This document shows positions 15,880 through 17,270 of a stretch of 17,270 nt of DNA, piece after piece; the first letter of the stretch is position 1, and every line of letters begins with the position of its first letter. Where the stretch lies: NCBI GenBank assembly GCA_900547255.1, contig URGC01000051.1:1-17270 (forward strand), written 5' to 3'. The DNA comes from an uncultured Eubacterium sp. (GTDB lineage Bacteria > Bacillota > Clostridia > Lachnospirales > Lachnospiraceae). Position numbers and translations under genes: made by a program. The notes under the pieces are model-generated. The model was not told where the DNA came from. It worked only from the letters and a program-made list of their open reading frames with translations, and did no database searches.

Positions 15880-17270
15880 TTATTCATCTATGCTTCTCTG
15901 CTTTCTTCTGCCGAGAATAACTATTCCTATACCCATAAGCATAACGGCAACTGGTATTGCTATCCACATGAAATCCTTAACACCTGTCTTTGGTGTATTA
16001 TCATATCTTCCACTTCCATTATAGCTTGTACTGCTATTATTATAATTGCTGTTAGTAGTGCTTACAGTATTAGCTCTTGTAGTTGTATTAACTGCTGTAG
16101 TAGTTGTTGCAGCCGCTGTAGTTGTGGCTGTTGTTGTCTCTGTTCCAGCCTTGGCATTATATAATGCATATGGTGAAAAATGTGATGGCATAAAGTCAAC
16201 ATACAGCTTTAAACCTATACTTGTTACTGTTATGCTGTTTACAACTTCTATCTTACTATCTGATGATAAAGTCAACACCTGAACGTCTGCTGAATCCCAG
16301 CCATCTGGAAGAGGAATCTTAACACGCATATTAGTTGGCACAGTTGTTACTGCTGTTCCATCTGCTGTTAATGACAAATCAAATGTTTTTAACTTATTAT
16401 TATCAAATGTATATCCACTGCTGTTAGCTGTGTTCGCCGCAACAAACTTAGTAATTATCTCTGATATTGTTGTATCTGTCTTAGTTGGTATGCCATATGT
16501 AAGACTACCACCAGCTATTCCCCAGTAAAACACTTCATTATCAAAATACTGTGTATCTATAAGCACCTTGTACTCTGGATTACTGTTATAGTTGTAATAT
16601 AAAACATAATTTACAGGGAATCCCTCACCAGTAAATATGATATCTTTATCATTAATTGCTGAATCTAACTTTTTCAATTCAAGAGTATTATCATCTGATA
16701 TCGTATATGAATATAATTCAATTTTATCATGATGGTCTTTCCAGCCAGAAGGAGTTGGAATTGTAATCTGAGCCTTATTAATTGGTGCGTTATCATCTGT
16801 CTGTGATAAAGTAAAGAATTTCAGCTTAGTTAAATCCATGCTTTTATCTGTAAATAAAGCTAATTTACTAGGGCTGATTGATAATGTACTCTCCTCAGCC
16901 GTCTGTGATGTAGACAGTCCATCCCTATCCCATAATATACTAACATCCGCATCACTTGCTAACAAATTGTCGGATTCAATTTTAATATTAAAGTTGTTAA
17001 TTGAAACATCAGATTTCTTATATTTACCCTCACTTACCGTAATAAGCGGGTCATCATTCGTAAACTGTTTAAAATATAAACTAACACCATCTACATAGCA
17101 GTTTACTTTTGACACTTTAAGTTCAAGTTCGTCTTGAGTAGCCGTTTTACTCATAAATGCCATGTTATCAATCTTATCTTTTGATATGTTACTATAAATT
17201 GTCAAATCTGGAATTGCAGTATTGCCAAAAGCAAGACTTCCTATGGATTCTACATCTTTACCTATAACAA
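15880..17270 (-). CDS. Cell-wall-anchored BspA-like surface protein, C-terminal part (5' end outside window)
   Basis: Secreted, sortase-anchored surface protein of unknown ligand. The frame stays open to the window edge; the apparent start (TTG at 17205) is an internal Leu codon, and the residues upstream (VESIGSLAFGNTAIPDL, then TIYSNI) are one unit of a BspA/LRR_5 leucine-rich repeat, so the true start lies beyond 17270. Counting from that TTG, there follow a beta-rich region, two copies of a domain with IPxPxGW (147-155 and 296-303; copies at about 128-203 and 272-350), a Thr-rich stalk (357-377), a Ser/Asn/Tyr-rich spacer, the sorting motif TPKTG (404-408; bases 15982-15996), a hydrophobic helix and a basic tail GRRKQR. 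TPKTG departs from LPXTG at the first position. BspA-like repeats are common in gut Firmicutes adhesins. It ends at a strong terminator. Confidence 0.85.
   Translation of the reverse strand, partial: VIGKDVESIGSLAFGNTAIPDLTIYSNISKDKIDNMAFMSKTATQDELELKVSKVNCYVDGVSLYFKQFTNDDPLITVSEGKYKKSDVSINNFNIKIESDNLLASDADVSILWDRDGLSTSQTAEESTLSISPSKLALFTDKSMDLTKLKFFTLSQTDDNAPINKAQITIPTPSGWKDHHDKIELYSYTISDDNTLELKKLDSAINDKDIIFTGEGFPVNYVLYYNYNSNPEYKVLIDTQYFDNEVFYWGIAGGSLTYGIPTKTDTTISEIITKFVAANTANSSGYTFDNNKLKTFDLSLTADGTAVTTVPTNMRVKIPLPDGWDSADVQVLTLSSDSKIEVVNSITVTSIGLKLYVDFMPSHFSPYALYNAKAGTETTTATTTAAATTTTAVNTTTRANTVSTTNSNYNNSSTSYNGSGRYDNTPKTGVKDFMWIAIPVAVMLMGIGIVILGRRKQRSIDE
16075..16137 (-). repeat. Threonine-rich low-complexity stalk
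   Basis: About 21 codons encode almost only Thr and Ala, mostly as ACA/ACT/ACC and GCN triplets, giving a microsatellite-like DNA tract. It lies between the second beta-domain and the TPKTG anchor, the usual place for an extended wall-spanning stalk. Such tracts can vary in length between strains through slippage. Confidence 0.75.
16156..16824 (-). repeat. Tandemly related beta-domains within the surface protein
   Basis: Two stretches of the surface protein align by eye. Both begin LKxFxLSxT, carry a strand of the form QITIPTPSGW or RVKIPLPDGW, continue with alternating strands, and end PVNYVLY or FSPYALY. Copy 1 is at 16597-16824 and copy 2 at 16156-16392, separated by about 68 residues. 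They look like an old internal duplication, since identity is low outside the motifs. Such domains often sit between the repeat region and the wall anchor of clostridial surface proteins. Confidence 0.6.

Noticed and set aside
17203..17205. TTG as the start of the surface protein
   Set aside because: The frame is open upstream to the window edge and encodes a leucine-rich repeat unit, so this is an internal Leu codon.
1..17270. tRNA, rRNA, CRISPR array, transposase, phage or toxin-antitoxin genes
   Set aside because: Both strands were read for these and none was found; gaps between genes are all under 200 bases.

Overview
The window reads as chromosomal DNA of a low-GC Gram-positive anaerobe, most likely a member of the Lachnospiraceae (Bacillota, Clostridia). 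The evidence is the AT-rich intergenic DNA, strong AGGAGG-type ribosome binding sites, the gene set uvrC-hprK-ROK glucokinase-murB-rapZ-whiA, a clostridial long-form citrate synthase, and a cell-wall-anchored surface protein with a TPKTG sorting signal. Genus and species cannot be read from the sequence alone. Fourteen genes are supported; all but one lie on the minus strand. I see no tRNA, rRNA, CRISPR array, insertion sequence or phage gene.

Layout, read right to left (the direction of most transcription). At the right edge is the C-terminal part of a large surface protein with a BspA-like leucine-rich repeat remnant, two copies of a beta-rich domain, a Thr-rich stalk and a TPKTG anchor. 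It ends at a textbook terminator (15837-15867). A 105-base stretch follows with a long palindrome and a promoter of the ECF sigma type. That promoter would drive an operon of ECF sigma factor, RsiV-like membrane anti-sigma factor, MoxR ATPase, DUF58 protein and membrane transglutaminase-like protein, with uvrC close behind. A second promoter, whose -10 box lies inside a perfect 11-bp inverted repeat, precedes hprK-glucokinase-murB-rapZ-whiA, which ends in a hairpin terminator embedded in the whiA 3' end. A short-chain dehydrogenase gene on the plus strand converges on whiA and diverges from a small YcxB-like membrane protein gene. The left end holds citrate synthase, preceded by a long imperfect dyad.

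How the genes work together (partly inference). The sigma/anti-sigma pair probably senses an envelope insult, by analogy with SigV/RsiV of Bacillus subtilis. Its operon carries a MoxR-DUF58-transglutaminase trio, a widespread combination of poorly defined envelope function. The hprK operon groups carbon-catabolite signalling (HPr kinase/phosphorylase), glucose phosphorylation, a peptidoglycan precursor step (MurB), the RapZ/YvcJ nucleotide-binding protein and the division-linked regulator WhiA, so it joins sugar status to wall synthesis and division. The usual neighbour yvcK is missing between rapZ and whiA.

The best candidate for an underdescribed system is the sigma/RsiV-like/MoxR/DUF58/transglutaminase operon with its own ECF-type promoter. 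The remaining genes are well-known housekeeping families. Several starts were moved from the longest open frame to an internal ATG with a proper ribosome binding site; each case is explained.
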